Origin: Candidatus Phaeomarinobacter ectocarpi
GTDB taxonomy: Bacteria; Pseudomonadota; Alphaproteobacteria; CGMCC-115125
Assembly: GCF_000689395.1 (NCBI RefSeq)
Contig: NZ_HG966617.1
Coordinates: forward strand, 349,521 to 413,520
DNA: 64,000 nt
Reading direction: 5' to 3'
The notes beneath the pieces were generated by a model. The model was given only the letters and a program-made list of their open reading frames with translations, ran no database searches and was not told where the DNA came from. The position numbers and the translations under genes are program-made. Shown in pieces: positions 1 to 9,547 of the stretch; the stretch's first letter is position 1; each line of letters starts with the position of its first letter.

Positions 1-302
1 CGAAACATCCGTGGCTTGGGATTGCCCGGTTGTGGCTCTGGCGTGACGGTGCCGGCTTCGGCAAATCCAAATCCAAGTGCGAGGAGGGCGTCCGGTACGC
101 GTGCATCCTTGTCAAAGCCCGCGGCCACGCCGATGGGATTTGGAAAGGACAGGCCCATGGCTTGCGTTTGCAAAACAGGATCTGCGGGTGTCGTATCGGT
201 TGGCCCAAAGCCTGCCGCCAGAGCCCGTACCGCCAGCACGTGGGCCAGTTCGGGTGGCAATTTGCGCAACAGACGTGCGCCAATCCTGGCAAATGTGCTC
301 AT
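1..302 (-). CDS. pyrD: Dihydroorotate dehydrogenase (quinone), class 2, N-terminal part only
   Basis: PyrD oxidises dihydroorotate to orotate in pyrimidine synthesis, passing electrons to the membrane quinone pool. Reading the minus strand from an ATG at 302 gives about 100 residues before the window ends. They include the class 2 N-terminal helix region ([13 protein letters not shown]) and the FMN-barrel start [14 protein letters not shown] followed by [20 protein letters not shown], which are signature class 2 sequences. The gene is cut by the left edge, so catalytic residues further on cannot be seen. Its ATG overlaps the TGA of the DUF952 gene upstream (ATGA, 299-302), which indicates translational coupling in one transcript. 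Confidence 0.93.
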   Translation of the reverse strand, partial: MSTFARIGARLLRKLPPELAHVLAVRALAAGFGPTDTTPADPVLQTQAMGLSFPNPIGVAAGFDKDARVPDALLALGFGFAEAGTVTPEPQPGNPKPRMF

Positions 303-658
303 GAACCTGTGTCCGCATCCAGGGAGGGCACCCGAGGGGCACCTTCATCGTCCATGGGCAAAGATTTCACCCAGAGCGCGGCAGATGTCGGCAGCACGCC
401 GTAGAGGTGCGGGAAGAGTTGCCCACCTCTGGATTCCTCCCACTTGAGGGCCGCTCCAAGAGGGCGCGAATCAACAGCCACGATCACAAGGTCGGGGGTG
501 TTGCTGAAATACAGGCGGGCCGTCTCCGGCGTCTGCTCCGCCGTCGAAAAGTGGATGTATCCATCGGCCAGATCGATGCCGGCACCGGCAAATTCGCCTG
601 CGCTTTCGGCCTCATGCCAAAGCGACTTTGGGCAGATTTTGTAAATCACGGATGTCAT
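299..658 (-). CDS. DUF952 family protein
   Basis: A small 119-residue soluble protein beginning [18 protein letters not shown] and containing [20 protein letters not shown] and the acidic end ...LPMDDEGAP. This is the DUF952 pattern (IYKI, W..A, DGFIHLSTAEQ). The family is small and has no established reaction, although its fold is often compared with ADP-ribosyl-cyclase or ADP-ribosyltransferase-like proteins. I chose the ATG at 658 because DUF952 proteins start just before the YKI strand; an upstream in-frame start at 694 would add 12 unlikely residues. The stop overlaps the pyrD start by 4 bp. DUF952 genes upstream of pyrD are a common alphaproteobacterial arrangement, as far as I recall. 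Confidence 0.88.
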   Translation of the reverse strand: MTSVIYKICPKSLWHEAESAGEFAGAGIDLADGYIHFSTAEQTPETARLYFSNTPDLVIVAVDSRPLGAALKWEESRGGQLFPHLYGVLPTSAALWVKSLPMDDEGAPRVPSLDADTGS

Positions 659-711
659 GAGAGGTGAGGTGCCACAGGGGGAAAGCGGCGGCAAGGGTGG
701 CTTGCGGACAA

Positions 712-725
712 AGGAATTTGTTCCT
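712..725. promoter_or_regulatory. Candidate repressor operator (dyad AGGAA-TTTG-TTCCT)
   Basis: A 5+4+5 inverted repeat sits 35 bp upstream of the S24-type repressor gene, between it and the divergently transcribed DUF952/pyrD unit. LexA/CI-type repressors usually bind short dyads in their own promoters, so autoregulation is a reasonable inference. The dyad is short, so chance occurrence is possible. Confidence 0.35.
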
Positions 726-759
726 ATGTTGGGAGTAACTGATTCAAAGGCCGCACCTC

Positions 760-1434
760 ATGCTTACCCATCGCGAAATCTGGCAAGCCATTGATACGCT
801 CGCACTGCGCTCGGGTCTGAGCGCGTCGGGCCTTGCGCGCGCAGCAGGTCTCGACCCCACCACTTTCAACCGCTCCAAACGCATGGCATCCAACGGCAAG
901 CAGCGCTGGCCTAGCACGGAAAGCCTGTCCAAGGCGCTTGAAGCCGCAGGCACCAGCATGGAGGAGTTTGTCGGTTTTATCCGTGACGGTGGCACGCTTG
1001 AGGACGTGGATGGTTTTGCAAATCCAGGCAGTTTCGGCGGTGGAATTCCGGTGATCGGTCTTGCTCAGGCAGGCACTGGTGGCTTTTTCGGTGATGCTGG
1101 GTTTCCGGTAGGTGGCGCATGGGAGCGGGTTGACCTGCCTGGCGCTTCGCCCGGCGCGGGTGATGAAAACATGTATGCGCTGGAGATTTCCGGCGACAGC
1201 ATGGCGCCGGTCTATCGCAAAGGCGACATCATCGTTGTCTCTCCTGCCGCTGCTGTGCGCGTGGGGGACCGCGTGGTCGCCAAGACGCTGGATGGCGAGG
1301 TCATGGCCAAGGAGCTGCGCGCGCAGAACGCCAAACGCATTGTGCTCGCGTCACTCAATCCGTCCTTTGAAGACCTTGAGTTCAAGCCGTCTCAAATTCA
1401 GTGGCTCGCCCGCATCGTCTGGGCCCGCCAGTAA
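760..1434 (+). CDS. S24/LexA-type transcriptional repressor with HTH domain
   Basis: A 224-residue protein with an N-terminal XRE-like helix-turn-helix (about residues 5-65, LSASGLARAAGLDPTTFNRSKR) joined to a C-terminal S24 peptidase domain. The S24 half shows the nucleophile motif SGDSMAP (Ser147), a likely general-base lysine in GDRVVAK (Lys175) and an Ala-Gly pair in AQAGTGG (104-105) placed where LexA/CI proteins cut themselves. It therefore probably self-cleaves on a signal such as RecA filaments, although the ligand is unknown. There are no phage genes nearby, so it looks like a chromosomal stress regulator and not a prophage repressor. It is divergent from DUF952/pyrD. Confidence 0.88.
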   Translation: MLTHREIWQAIDTLALRSGLSASGLARAAGLDPTTFNRSKRMASNGKQRWPSTESLSKALEAAGTSMEEFVGFIRDGGTLEDVDGFANPGSFGGGIPVIGLAQAGTGGFFGDAGFPVGGAWERVDLPGASPGAGDENMYALEISGDSMAPVYRKGDIIVVSPAAAVRVGDRVVAKTLDGEVMAKELRAQNAKRIVLASLNPSFEDLEFKPSQIQWLARIVWARQ

Positions 1435-1446
1435 TCTGCGTCGTGG

Positions 1447-2253
1447 CTAGTAGCTGGCCTGTGCCTGATCAATTTCGCGTTTGAGCATCGCCTCATTGCC
1501 GGACCGATAGGCCCGTAGCAGCCTATCCACCCGCCGGGCTGTAAACCGTTCAAAGGCGTTTTGCCGCTCGGCATTGCTGGCAACGATCAGGATGCGCTCG
1601 GCTTCCCGCCCGAAGCTATCCGCGTTGTGTGCAAGCAATTGAAGTGCACATTGGTACAAAACGATGATGCTCACATCCGGTGTATTCACCGCCTTGCGAA
1701 GGTCCGCAAGGCCATCAGCGCGGCTGGCATCATAAAGCGCTGACGCAAGGAGCGGCCCGGCACCCTTCACGATTTCAAGATGCCACGTTCCCGACAAGGC
1801 CCTTGCCCAGGCATTTTCAGGGTCAAGAGAAAGGGCTGAATCGATGGCCGCCCGCGCCTGTGTGGCAAGTCCCTGCTGGTGCGCGATGTAGTCGCCAAGC
1901 GCGCGCCCTTGATACCCAAGCGCCACGGCCAGTTGCATGTGCCCTTCTATGTACTTCGGGTCGCGCGCAATGGCTGCGGCAGCGGCTTCCTGTGCCTCAG
2001 CCACAAGTTGCCCTCGACCGCTCCACGATCCGGTCTGCGCTTTGGCTAGGAGAGCTCGGGCAGCCAGCGCGTCGCCCGCCGCAGTCTGTTCCAAACGCGC
2101 CGTATGTGCCGCTTCCGCGTATTTGCCTATGGCATAGAGTTCATATGCCTGAGTGGATACGGCGGTTTCAGTCTGCGCCGGCCAGACAGCCGCAGGCAGC
2201 GTCATCAACGCAACGCCAAGCAGAGTGCTTGTAAAACCAAGGGGAACCTTCAT
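1447..2253 (-). CDS. Secreted TPR-like repeat protein
   Basis: A 268-residue protein starting MKVPLGFTSTLLGVALMTLPAAVWPAQT, a clear signal peptide with cleavage near Ala-Gln. The mature part is Ala-rich and helical with TPR-like signatures (AYELYAIGKYAEAAHTA, IARDPKYIEGHMQLAVALGYQGRALG, ALSLDPENAWARALSGTWHLE). It probably acts in the periplasm as a protein-interaction scaffold; no enzymatic motif is visible. I placed the start at 2253 because a longer start at 2289 would put 12 polar residues before the signal peptide. It lies directly downstream of lysK on the same strand (62 bp) and converges with the S24 regulator. Confidence 0.75.
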   Translation of the reverse strand: MKVPLGFTSTLLGVALMTLPAAVWPAQTETAVSTQAYELYAIGKYAEAAHTARLEQTAAGDALAARALLAKAQTGSWSGRGQLVAEAQEAAAAAIARDPKYIEGHMQLAVALGYQGRALGDYIAHQQGLATQARAAIDSALSLDPENAWARALSGTWHLEIVKGAGPLLASALYDASRADGLADLRKAVNTPDVSIIVLYQCALQLLAHNADSFGREAERILIVASNAERQNAFERFTARRVDRLLRAYRSGNEAMLKREIDQAQASY

Positions 2254-2315
2254 GACCACATGATTTGCTTTGTTCGTTCTGCAAAGCAAGGCGTGCAGAC
2301 AATCAAAGCCGGATC

Positions 2316-3926
2316 CTATGCACTTTTCTCCAGCGCCTTTGCAATCATCTGGCGCGTCTCCTCAATGCCGTACAAGGCAACAAAGGACCCGAAACGCGGA
2401 CCTTGCGACTGTCCAAGCAGCACTTCATACAGCGCACTGAACCAGGCCCGCAGTGGCTCAAATCCGTGCTCTTTGCCAACTGCAAAGACTTCGTTCTGGA
2501 TGGTTTCCGCGTCCGCATTGCTGTCCAGCGCACCGATACGATCAGACAGTGCCTGCATAGCTTCAGCCTCCTGAGAGGTGGGGGCACGGAAGACTTTCGC
2601 TGGTTTCACAAAGTCGTGGAAATAGGTGATGGCGTAGCCGACCATCTCGTCCAGCAGCGGATAGGTCTTGGGTGTGGCACCGGGCACATAGCGCGAAATG
2701 AAGCCCCACAGCACATCCTTGTCTTCGGAGTTCGATGCGCTCACGAGATTGAGCAGGATGTTGAACGAGATCGGCACATCATCCGTGGGCGGATTGCCGT
2801 TATGGATGTGCCAGACAGGGTTCATCAGCTGCTTGGCCGGTTCCAGCTTCGCGTAGCTGGCCCGATGCGACAGATATTCATCCACATTCTTCGGGATCAC
2901 ATCAAAGTAGAGACGCTTGGCCTTACGCGGTGACGCAAACATGAAATTGTTCAGGCTTTCAGGAGACGCGTAGCGCAGCCACTCATCAATGGTCAGCCCA
3001 TTACCGCGTGACTTGGAAATCTTCTCGCCGTTCTCGTCCAGAAACAGTTCGTAGTTGAAGCCCTCAGGCGGCTGACCACCCATGGCCTTGCAGATGCGGC
3101 TGGACAGCTTCACGGACTCGATCAGGTCCTTGCCGGCCATCTCATAGTCGACGCCAAGTGCGAACCAGCGCAGCGCCCAGTCGGCCTTCCATTGGCACTT
3201 AACGGCTCCACCGGTGACGGGCACGTCTACCGGGTCACCCGTTTCTGGGTCTTCATAGGTCACAATGCCCTTGGCCGTGTCGCGTGCCACCAGCGGCACC
3301 TGAAGCACAACACCGGTGCGCGGACAGATGGGCAGGAACGGCGAATAGGTTGCCTGACGTTCTGGCCCAAGCGTGGGCAGAATAATGCCCATGACCTTGT
3401 CATAGACCTCAAGCATCCGCATCAGCGCGTCGTCAAAGCGACCGCTTGTGTAGTTGTCCGTGGCGCTTTCAAACTCATAGTCAAAGCCAAAGCGGTCCAG
3501 GAAAACGCGCAGCCGTGCATTGTTGGCCGCGCCAAAGCTTGTGTGCTCGTTGGAGAACGGATCCGGCACGCGCGTTAGCGGCTTGCCCAGATGCTGCTGC
3601 ATCATCTCCTGATTGGGCACATTGTCCGGCACCTTGCGCAGGCCGTCCATGTCGTCGGAGAAACAAACAAGCTTGGTTGGGACATCGCTCAGGACACTGA
3701 AGGCATGACGCACCATTGAGGTACGAGCAACTTCACCAAACGTGCCGATATGCGGCAGTCCGGAAGGACCATAGCCTGTTTCAAACAGCACAAAGCCTTT
3801 GTCGCCGAGTCCCTGTTTTTCCACCCGAGTCACCAGTTTCCGGGCCTCTTCAAAAGGCCAGGCCTTGCTGTCATTCGCAAGGGCGGAAAGGTCATCTGCC
3901 AGGGTCTGGGTGGAGGTGTCGTTCAT
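2316..3926 (-). CDS. lysK: Lysine--tRNA ligase, class I
   Basis: Charges tRNA-Lys with lysine. The 536-residue protein has the class I HIGH-type motif PHIGT (residues 58-62) and the KMSKS-type motif KISKS (302-306), plus a C-terminal all-helical anticodon-binding region. Class I LysRS is unrelated to the usual class II enzyme and is typical of Archaea and of many Alphaproteobacteria, which supports the assignment of the host. Length matches the family. It is divergent from the histidine kinase at 4098 and is followed on the same strand by a TPR protein. Confidence 0.97.
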   Translation of the reverse strand: MNDTSTQTLADDLSALANDSKAWPFEEARKLVTRVEKQGLGDKGFVLFETGYGPSGLPHIGTFGEVARTSMVRHAFSVLSDVPTKLVCFSDDMDGLRKVPDNVPNQEMMQQHLGKPLTRVPDPFSNEHTSFGAANNARLRVFLDRFGFDYEFESATDNYTSGRFDDALMRMLEVYDKVMGIILPTLGPERQATYSPFLPICPRTGVVLQVPLVARDTAKGIVTYEDPETGDPVDVPVTGGAVKCQWKADWALRWFALGVDYEMAGKDLIESVKLSSRICKAMGGQPPEGFNYELFLDENGEKISKSRGNGLTIDEWLRYASPESLNNFMFASPRKAKRLYFDVIPKNVDEYLSHRASYAKLEPAKQLMNPVWHIHNGNPPTDDVPISFNILLNLVSASNSEDKDVLWGFISRYVPGATPKTYPLLDEMVGYAITYFHDFVKPAKVFRAPTSQEAEAMQALSDRIGALDSNADAETIQNEVFAVGKEHGFEPLRAWFSALYEVLLGQSQGPRFGSFVALYGIEETRQMIAKALEKSA

Positions 3927-4097
3927 TGGGAAAAGTCCCGGTTCAAAGCTAAAGCGTTAATAGAATTTAAGGTCGCGGACCCTAGAGTTGCGAGGGTGCG
4001 CCGTCAATTCGACCGGTAAAGGGTCGTGGTGATTTTGCGCGACTTTGTGGGCAGGTATCCGGATGTAGTCTTGGATGCCGTGGTGAATAGGGCAGAA

Positions 4098-6017
4098 ATG
4101 CATCCACGTGTGTCACAGCTGGTGCAGCGGGCAACCAAGACGCCTGAACGCGACAAGACGTCGGGCGGGACCAATGGCCCGATTGATCCGGCACTTGCGG
4201 CGCGCGCCCGTACAGATTTGATCGACTTCCTGTATGCCCAGTCCGCTACCGGCCGTTTGACACCGGTATTCGTGTTTTGCATCTGTTTTGCGCTGTTTTT
4301 CCCTTATGTCTCGTGGTGGACATTGCCGTTGATCCTGGCATTCCAGGTCGGTGGAACTGCATTGGGTGAGGTACTCCGCCACCGCCACGCACGGCTGTCT
4401 CCTGATGCGGACCGGGAGCCGTGGGCCCGCGGCTACATGCTGGTAAGTGCGATCTGCGGCGTGAGCTGGGGGCTTGTCGGTGTGCTCTGGCTCATTCCAG
4501 AAAAACCAGAACTGCAGGTGGTGCTGGTTATCGTTCTCATTGCCGGCGTGACCGGTACGCTTGTTTCCCGATCGCCTCACCTCCCGTCCTTGTACGCATT
4601 CTCGGTCGCTCTTGGGGCGCCGTTCATTGGTGTGCAGCTCACCATGGGAACCTATGGAATTGCCATTGCCGTTCTGGCGCTGCTGTTCGCTTACAGTATG
4701 TTGGGTTGGGCAAGAGGGCTCAATCGGATGTATGTGCGTGAAGCAGCCGCCCGGCTTAGGTCAAATGATCTCGTACAGGCCCTGGAAAGTGCACGCGACG
4801 TGGCCGAAGCGCGTGCTGAGGAAGCCATAGAGGCGCGCCACGCTGCAGAGGCGGGTGCCCGGGCGAAGACGGAGTTTCTGTCAACCATCAGCCACGAAGT
4901 GCGCACACCGCTCAATGGTATTCAGGGCATGGCAGAGCTGATGCAGGACACGTCATTGTCGGATAGTCAGCAGGACTGCCTCACGACCATTCGTGAAAGT
5001 GCGGACAATCTCGGAATCATTCTCGATGACATCATCGATATGTCACTTCATGAGTCCGGCTCCGTCGACTATGACCGAGTGCCCTATGACCCGAGGGTTG
5101 TTGCGTCGCAGATCATCGGCATCCATGAGCCCGAGGCACGCCGCAAGGATATTCAGATCAACCTCGTGGTCCTGCCGGAGGTTTCGGCGCAGGTGGTTGG
5201 CGATGACAAACGGTGTCGTCAGGCGCTCCTCAATCTCGTTGGCAATGCTGTGAAGTTCACAGATAGTGGCAAAGTCTCAATCAAGCTGTCCATTGAATTG
5301 GCACCGGAACTGGGTGCGGACGTCCTGCGTTACGCGGTGCGGGATACAGGCATCGGTATTGCGCCTTCAGGCCTGCCCAACCTGTTTACAGAGTTCGTTC
5401 AGGTGGATCAGTCGACCACCCGGCGCCATGGCGGTCGGGGTCTTGGCCTCGCGCTGGTCAAACGTATTGTGGAGCAGATGGGCGGCACTGTGGGTGTGCG
5501 CAGCACCCTGGGCGAAGGCTCAGAATTCTGGTTCGACGTTCCCTTGTCAGAAAAAGCCAGTGCCGGCGGCGCCGACACAAAGGCTGAGGACAAGATGCGG
5601 ACGATCATCACGTCCAAAATCACCGATCTCGAAAACACCTTGGGGGATGCCAAGGCACATGAAATTGTTGAGGCGTGCCTGGATGCCGTGTGGACACTCG
5701 CGGAAGCCATCGAGTCCGCGAGGCGCATCGGTGATATTGAGGCCATCGGCCGAGCCGCCCATGACCTCAAGTCAACGGCTGGTAACATCGGCTTGAGTGC
5801 CCTTGAGGCACGCGCCGGTGCAATTGAAGCGGCCGTGCGCTGCAGCGATGGGGTAACCGCACTTGAGCAGGCGTCCTTGGTGGCGGGCGAAACGGCCATG
5901 GCGCAGACCGATCTGGTGGCCAGCCATCCGCAGATCGCCCATATACGCCCGATCCGCGGACGGTCAGCCGACGCGACGTCCAACAAGGGAGCGCAAACGA
6001 AGGCAAAAGCCTCGTAA
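4098..6017 (+). CDS. Membrane sensor histidine kinase with C-terminal HPt domain
   Basis: A two-component kinase. From the ATG at 4098 it has five or six hydrophobic segments, a short coiled coil rich in Ala/Glu/Arg, and then HisKA with the H-box STISHEVRTPLNG. The HATPase domain has an N-box (LLNLVGNAVKF), DTGIGIA and GGRGLGLALVK. The last roughly 130 residues form an HPt-like helical domain with AAHDLKSTAGNIG. There is no receiver domain between HATPase and HPt and no response regulator gene next to it, so the phosphorelay partner must be encoded elsewhere. Start choice: AGGG precedes ATG 4098; a GTG at 4026 preceded by AAAGGG is the alternative and would add 24 residues. Confidence 0.92.
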   Translation: MHPRVSQLVQRATKTPERDKTSGGTNGPIDPALAARARTDLIDFLYAQSATGRLTPVFVFCICFALFFPYVSWWTLPLILAFQVGGTALGEVLRHRHARLSPDADREPWARGYMLVSAICGVSWGLVGVLWLIPEKPELQVVLVIVLIAGVTGTLVSRSPHLPSLYAFSVALGAPFIGVQLTMGTYGIAIAVLALLFAYSMLGWARGLNRMYVREAAARLRSNDLVQALESARDVAEARAEEAIEARHAAEAGARAKTEFLSTISHEVRTPLNGIQGMAELMQDTSLSDSQQDCLTTIRESADNLGIILDDIIDMSLHESGSVDYDRVPYDPRVVASQIIGIHEPEARRKDIQINLVVLPEVSAQVVGDDKRCRQALLNLVGNAVKFTDSGKVSIKLSIELAPELGADVLRYAVRDTGIGIAPSGLPNLFTEFVQVDQSTTRRHGGRGLGLALVKRIVEQMGGTVGVRSTLGEGSEFWFDVPLSEKASAGGADTKAEDKMRTIITSKITDLENTLGDAKAHEIVEACLDAVWTLAEAIESARRIGDIEAIGRAAHDLKSTAGNIGLSALEARAGAIEAAVRCSDGVTALEQASLVAGETAMAQTDLVASHPQIAHIRPIRGRSADATSNKGAQTKAKAS

Positions 6018-6034
6018 GCGTCGCCTGCATCGCT

Positions 6035-9001
6035 ATGATGCAGGCACCCATGTCCAATTCGTCTGATTCATCACTGCCGCCCACAGGGTCCAGCGCAATT
6101 CAGCGCCGGGTGATGGTGCCTGATGCCTCCGCATTGGTGGCAACGCCGCGTGGCTCGATCGTGCTGACAACTGAAGGTGAAATTGTCGAGCTGACGAAAG
6201 CGCAGACAGCGGAACGGCTGAAACGTGAGCCGCATCTCATCGTGCACACCCGGTTCACGGCTAGACGCTTTGGCGTGCGTTTGGGTGACATGGCGCAGTC
6301 CTTTGATGCGCTGGAGCTGTTTGGCTTTGTCTACCCGGCACAGTTTTGCACACCGACACCGCTAGGGTTGGCGCGCACTCTGTCTTTGGTGGATCCAGCG
6401 CACACACCGGAACCGGAAGAGCTTGCCGTTGAATTGCTCACTGCCGCCCGCACCTTGGCCCAGACACTTGCCGATCAGGATTACCCGGGCCGTGATCAGG
6501 CCGCTGCGCTGGCCCGTACCATGGACAAAGCAGGGTGGGCGTGGGGGCCCGTCGTAACGGCTGCCCTCGGCGCCCCCAGATCCTATGCAGATACGGGATG
6601 GCTGACCGGCCTTGAAGCATGGAAGAAGTTACCCGAGTGGGAAGAGACGGCCGCGCGCGGCAAACCGGGCAATCGTCCCGTCGCACCGGAGGAGGCTGGT
6701 GGTCGTTTGCGCCAGCTCGTGGGCGCAGGGGCAGAAGATCGCCAGGGTCAAAAGGATTATGCCAGTGCCGCATCCCGCGCTTTCCTGCCGCGGGAGCCCG
6801 GAGAGCCGCATCTTGTGCTAGCGGAGGCTGGAACCGGAACCGGCAAGACACTGGGCTACATCGCGCCTGCAAGCCTGTGGGCCGAGCGCAATGATGCGCC
6901 GGTGTGGCTGTCGACCTACACCAAGAACCTGCAACGCCAGCTCGATCAGGAGCTCACCAAACTTTATCCGGACCCGGAGCAAAAATCATCCAAGGTTGTG
7001 CTGCGCAAAGGCCGCGAGAACTATCTGTGCCTGCTCAACTTTGAAGAAGGAGCCGGGCGGGCTGCAGCAGGCGTGGCAGCGCCAGGCGCACCGGGCAATC
7101 CGTCACTTATTCCTTTGGGCCTCATCGCGCGCTGGATACGGGCAACACGAGACGGCGACATGCTCGGCGGTGACTTTCCGTCCTGGCTGGTGCCCGGTGC
7201 CGCGCGCGCGGGCAATGAAGGTGGCATCGGCCTGACAGATCGGCGTGGTGAGTGCGTGTACTCCGCCTGTCCGCACTACAAGACCTGTTTCATTGAACGC
7301 GCCACACGCAAATCGCGTAACGCAGACATCGTGGTGGCAAACCATGCACTTGTGCTCACGCAGGCAGCCAATGCACATATTCCAGACGCGAGCGGTGAGC
7401 TGGTCCTCTCCGAAAATACCCAACGGGTTGTGTTTGACGAAGGGCATCACGTCTTCGATGCAGCCGACGGCGCTTTTTCCGTTGTCCTCTCCGGCTTTGA
7501 AACCGCTGAACTTCGCCGCTGGATTCGCGGCTCCGAGGCGCGACGCTCCCGCAGAACCCGTGGCCTGCGCGAGCGTGTCGGCGACCTGATCGAAGATATC
7601 GATGAAGGCCCAAAACTGCTGGACGAGGCTGAGAGCGCTGCGCGTGTGCTTGCAGGCCCGGGCTGGCAGACACGCATTCAGACTGAAGCAGCAAACACCC
7701 CGGCGGAACAGTTCCTGGCGCAGGTGCGGTTGCAGGTGCTGACGCGCAACACAAATGACACAACGCCGTTCTCGCTGGAAACACAGGTATCGCCGCCCAT
7801 TGAGGACCTGCCAGCGACAGCATCTCGTCTCTCCAATGGACTTGGAGAACTTGCACGACCGTTGCGGGCGATAGCGGGCCTGTTGTCCAAGCGTCTCCAG
7901 GAGGAAGGCGACAGCCTTGAACCCGCGACCCGTATGCGCATCGAGGCTGCCTACGGTGCCATCATCCGTCGCACTGGCGGCCTCATCCCGTCATGGATGG
8001 CAATGCTGCAGGGTATTGGACGCGAGCCGGACGAAGGCTTTGTTGAATGGTTTGAACTCGAGCGGTCAGATGGGCGTGAGCGCGACATCGCCATGCGCCG
8101 CCACTGGTTGGATCCAACGATACCGCTCGCAGAGGTCGTGTTGGACCGCGCACAGGGCGTTTTGGTGACCTCCGCTACCCTGAGAGATGAACCGGTCCTG
8201 CAAACCGCACCAGTGGAAGACGTTCTCGACCCATTCAGTGGCGCATCACGGGACATCCATGACATGCCCGACATGTCGGCTGGCCCCACCATGGCTGAGC
8301 CCCCTGAAGATGAAATGCACTGGGCCAGCGCGGAAGTACGCACGGGCGCCATGCATCTGGCGGCACCGGCGATCCGGGCCAGTTTTCCATCGCCGTTTGA
8401 CTACGCCAATCAGGTCCGCGTGTTTGCCGTCCATGAACTGGGCCGTGCCCGGCTGGATGTATTGGCAGGTGCCTACCGTACGCTGTTTGAAGCATCCGGC
8501 GGCGGTGCCCTCGGGATATTTACAGCCATTGCCCGGCTGCGCGCCGTCCATGAGCGGCTGCAGCCTGCCCTCGCCGCCAAAGGGCTTAACCTTTATGCCC
8601 AGCACGTGGATGCCATGGACGTGGGCACGTTGGTGGACATTTTCAAAAGCGAGCGTGACAGCTGTCTGCTGGGCACCGATGCAGTGCGCGACGGCGTGGA
8701 TGTTCCCGGTGATGCGCTGCGAATGCTTGTGTTTGATCGCGTGCCCTGGCCGCGCCCGGACATTCTCCACAAGGCCCGCCGCTCGGCGTTCGGCGGTGGG
8801 CGGTATGACGACATGATTGCGCGATTGCGCCTGCGTCAGGCTTTTGGCCGGCTGATCCGGTCTGCTGATGATCGCGGCGTTTTCACCATTCTGGCGCCGC
8901 TTCCTTCCAAACTGCTTGGCGCACTGCCCAAAGGCGTTGTTGTGGAGCGGGTGGGACTTGCGGAGGCAGCGCAGGCCAGCGCCGACTTCTTAAATCAGTA
9001 G
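6035..9001 (+). CDS. ATP-dependent DNA helicase, DinG/XPD-like with Fe-S cysteines
   Basis: A 988-residue superfamily 2 helicase. Walker A is AEAGTGTGKT (about residues 265-275). A four-cysteine cluster region includes ECVYSACPHYKTCF (about 405-420), as in the Fe-S domain of DinG/XPD enzymes. The DEAH-like box reads DEGH (about 468), and the C-terminal motifs are GTDAVRDGVDVPGD and RQAFGRLIRS. These enzymes unwind 5'-tailed DNA, R-loops and similar structures. The first 200 residues form an extra domain (PDASALVATPRG, FDALELFGFVYPA) that resembles a degenerate nuclease-like module common in alphaproteobacterial DinG homologues. ATG 6050 is an alternative start. Confidence 0.9.
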   Translation: MMQAPMSNSSDSSLPPTGSSAIQRRVMVPDASALVATPRGSIVLTTEGEIVELTKAQTAERLKREPHLIVHTRFTARRFGVRLGDMAQSFDALELFGFVYPAQFCTPTPLGLARTLSLVDPAHTPEPEELAVELLTAARTLAQTLADQDYPGRDQAAALARTMDKAGWAWGPVVTAALGAPRSYADTGWLTGLEAWKKLPEWEETAARGKPGNRPVAPEEAGGRLRQLVGAGAEDRQGQKDYASAASRAFLPREPGEPHLVLAEAGTGTGKTLGYIAPASLWAERNDAPVWLSTYTKNLQRQLDQELTKLYPDPEQKSSKVVLRKGRENYLCLLNFEEGAGRAAAGVAAPGAPGNPSLIPLGLIARWIRATRDGDMLGGDFPSWLVPGAARAGNEGGIGLTDRRGECVYSACPHYKTCFIERATRKSRNADIVVANHALVLTQAANAHIPDASGELVLSENTQRVVFDEGHHVFDAADGAFSVVLSGFETAELRRWIRGSEARRSRRTRGLRERVGDLIEDIDEGPKLLDEAESAARVLAGPGWQTRIQTEAANTPAEQFLAQVRLQVLTRNTNDTTPFSLETQVSPPIEDLPATASRLSNGLGELARPLRAIAGLLSKRLQEEGDSLEPATRMRIEAAYGAIIRRTGGLIPSWMAMLQGIGREPDEGFVEWFELERSDGRERDIAMRRHWLDPTIPLAEVVLDRAQGVLVTSATLRDEPVLQTAPVEDVLDPFSGASRDIHDMPDMSAGPTMAEPPEDEMHWASAEVRTGAMHLAAPAIRASFPSPFDYANQVRVFAVHELGRARLDVLAGAYRTLFEASGGGALGIFTAIARLRAVHERLQPALAAKGLNLYAQHVDAMDVGTLVDIFKSERDSCLLGTDAVRDGVDVPGDALRMLVFDRVPWPRPDILHKARRSAFGGGRYDDMIARLRLRQAFGRLIRSADDRGVFTILAPLPSKLLGALPKGVVVERVGLAEAAQASADFLNQ

Positions 9002-9125
9002 GGCGCGGGTGGCGCTTGCCCGGCAACCGGTGATTGCCTAGTGTCCGCAGCCGGACCACACATCTGTTCTGTGCGGTCCGTGTTTTCCTGTTTTTATCCG
9101 ACTCTCTATCAAGGTGGCATTCTGC

Positions 9126-9539
9126 ATGGCCTCGACGATCAATCCGCAATCTGCACTCATTTACGTGATGGTCACCATGGCCGCCGTTGACGGCAACATT
9201 TCCGACGATGAGCTCAAGAAAATCGGCAACATCACTGCCGTGCTGCCGGCCTTCAAAGACTATTCCCAGGAGAAGCTAGTGCCGACCGCACAGGAATGCG
9301 CGGCCATCCTTCAGGAAGACGATGGTCTGGAAACCGTGCTCGGCCTCGTGAAGGAAGCGTTGCCGGTGCATATGCGTGAAACGGCCTACGCCATGGCAAC
9401 AGAGGTGGCCGCCGCAGACCTGCAGATCGGCCAGGAAGAGCTACGCCTTCTGGAAATCATCCGCCACAAGCTGGATGTTGAACGTCTGATTGCCGCCGCC
9501 ATTGAACGCGGCACGCGGGCCCGTCACCTGCGCCCCTAG
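9126..9539 (+). CDS. TerB-family (tellurite-resistance-like) protein
   Basis: A 137-residue all-helical protein with the TerB pattern: ALIYVMVTMAAVDGNISDDELKKIG near the N-terminus and the matching repeat METAYAMATEVAAADLQIGQEELRLLEII later. The paired Asp/Glu-rich loops after AAVDG and AAADL are the proposed metal-binding positions of the family. Function is unproven; TerB-like proteins are linked to membrane stress and metal sensing. ATG 9126 has AAGG upstream at suitable spacing; a GTG at 9114 is a less likely start. Confidence 0.88.
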   Translation: MASTINPQSALIYVMVTMAAVDGNISDDELKKIGNITAVLPAFKDYSQEKLVPTAQECAAILQEDDGLETVLGLVKEALPVHMRETAYAMATEVAAADLQIGQEELRLLEIIRHKLDVERLIAAAIERGTRARHLRP

Positions 9540-9547
9540 CATCGGAC

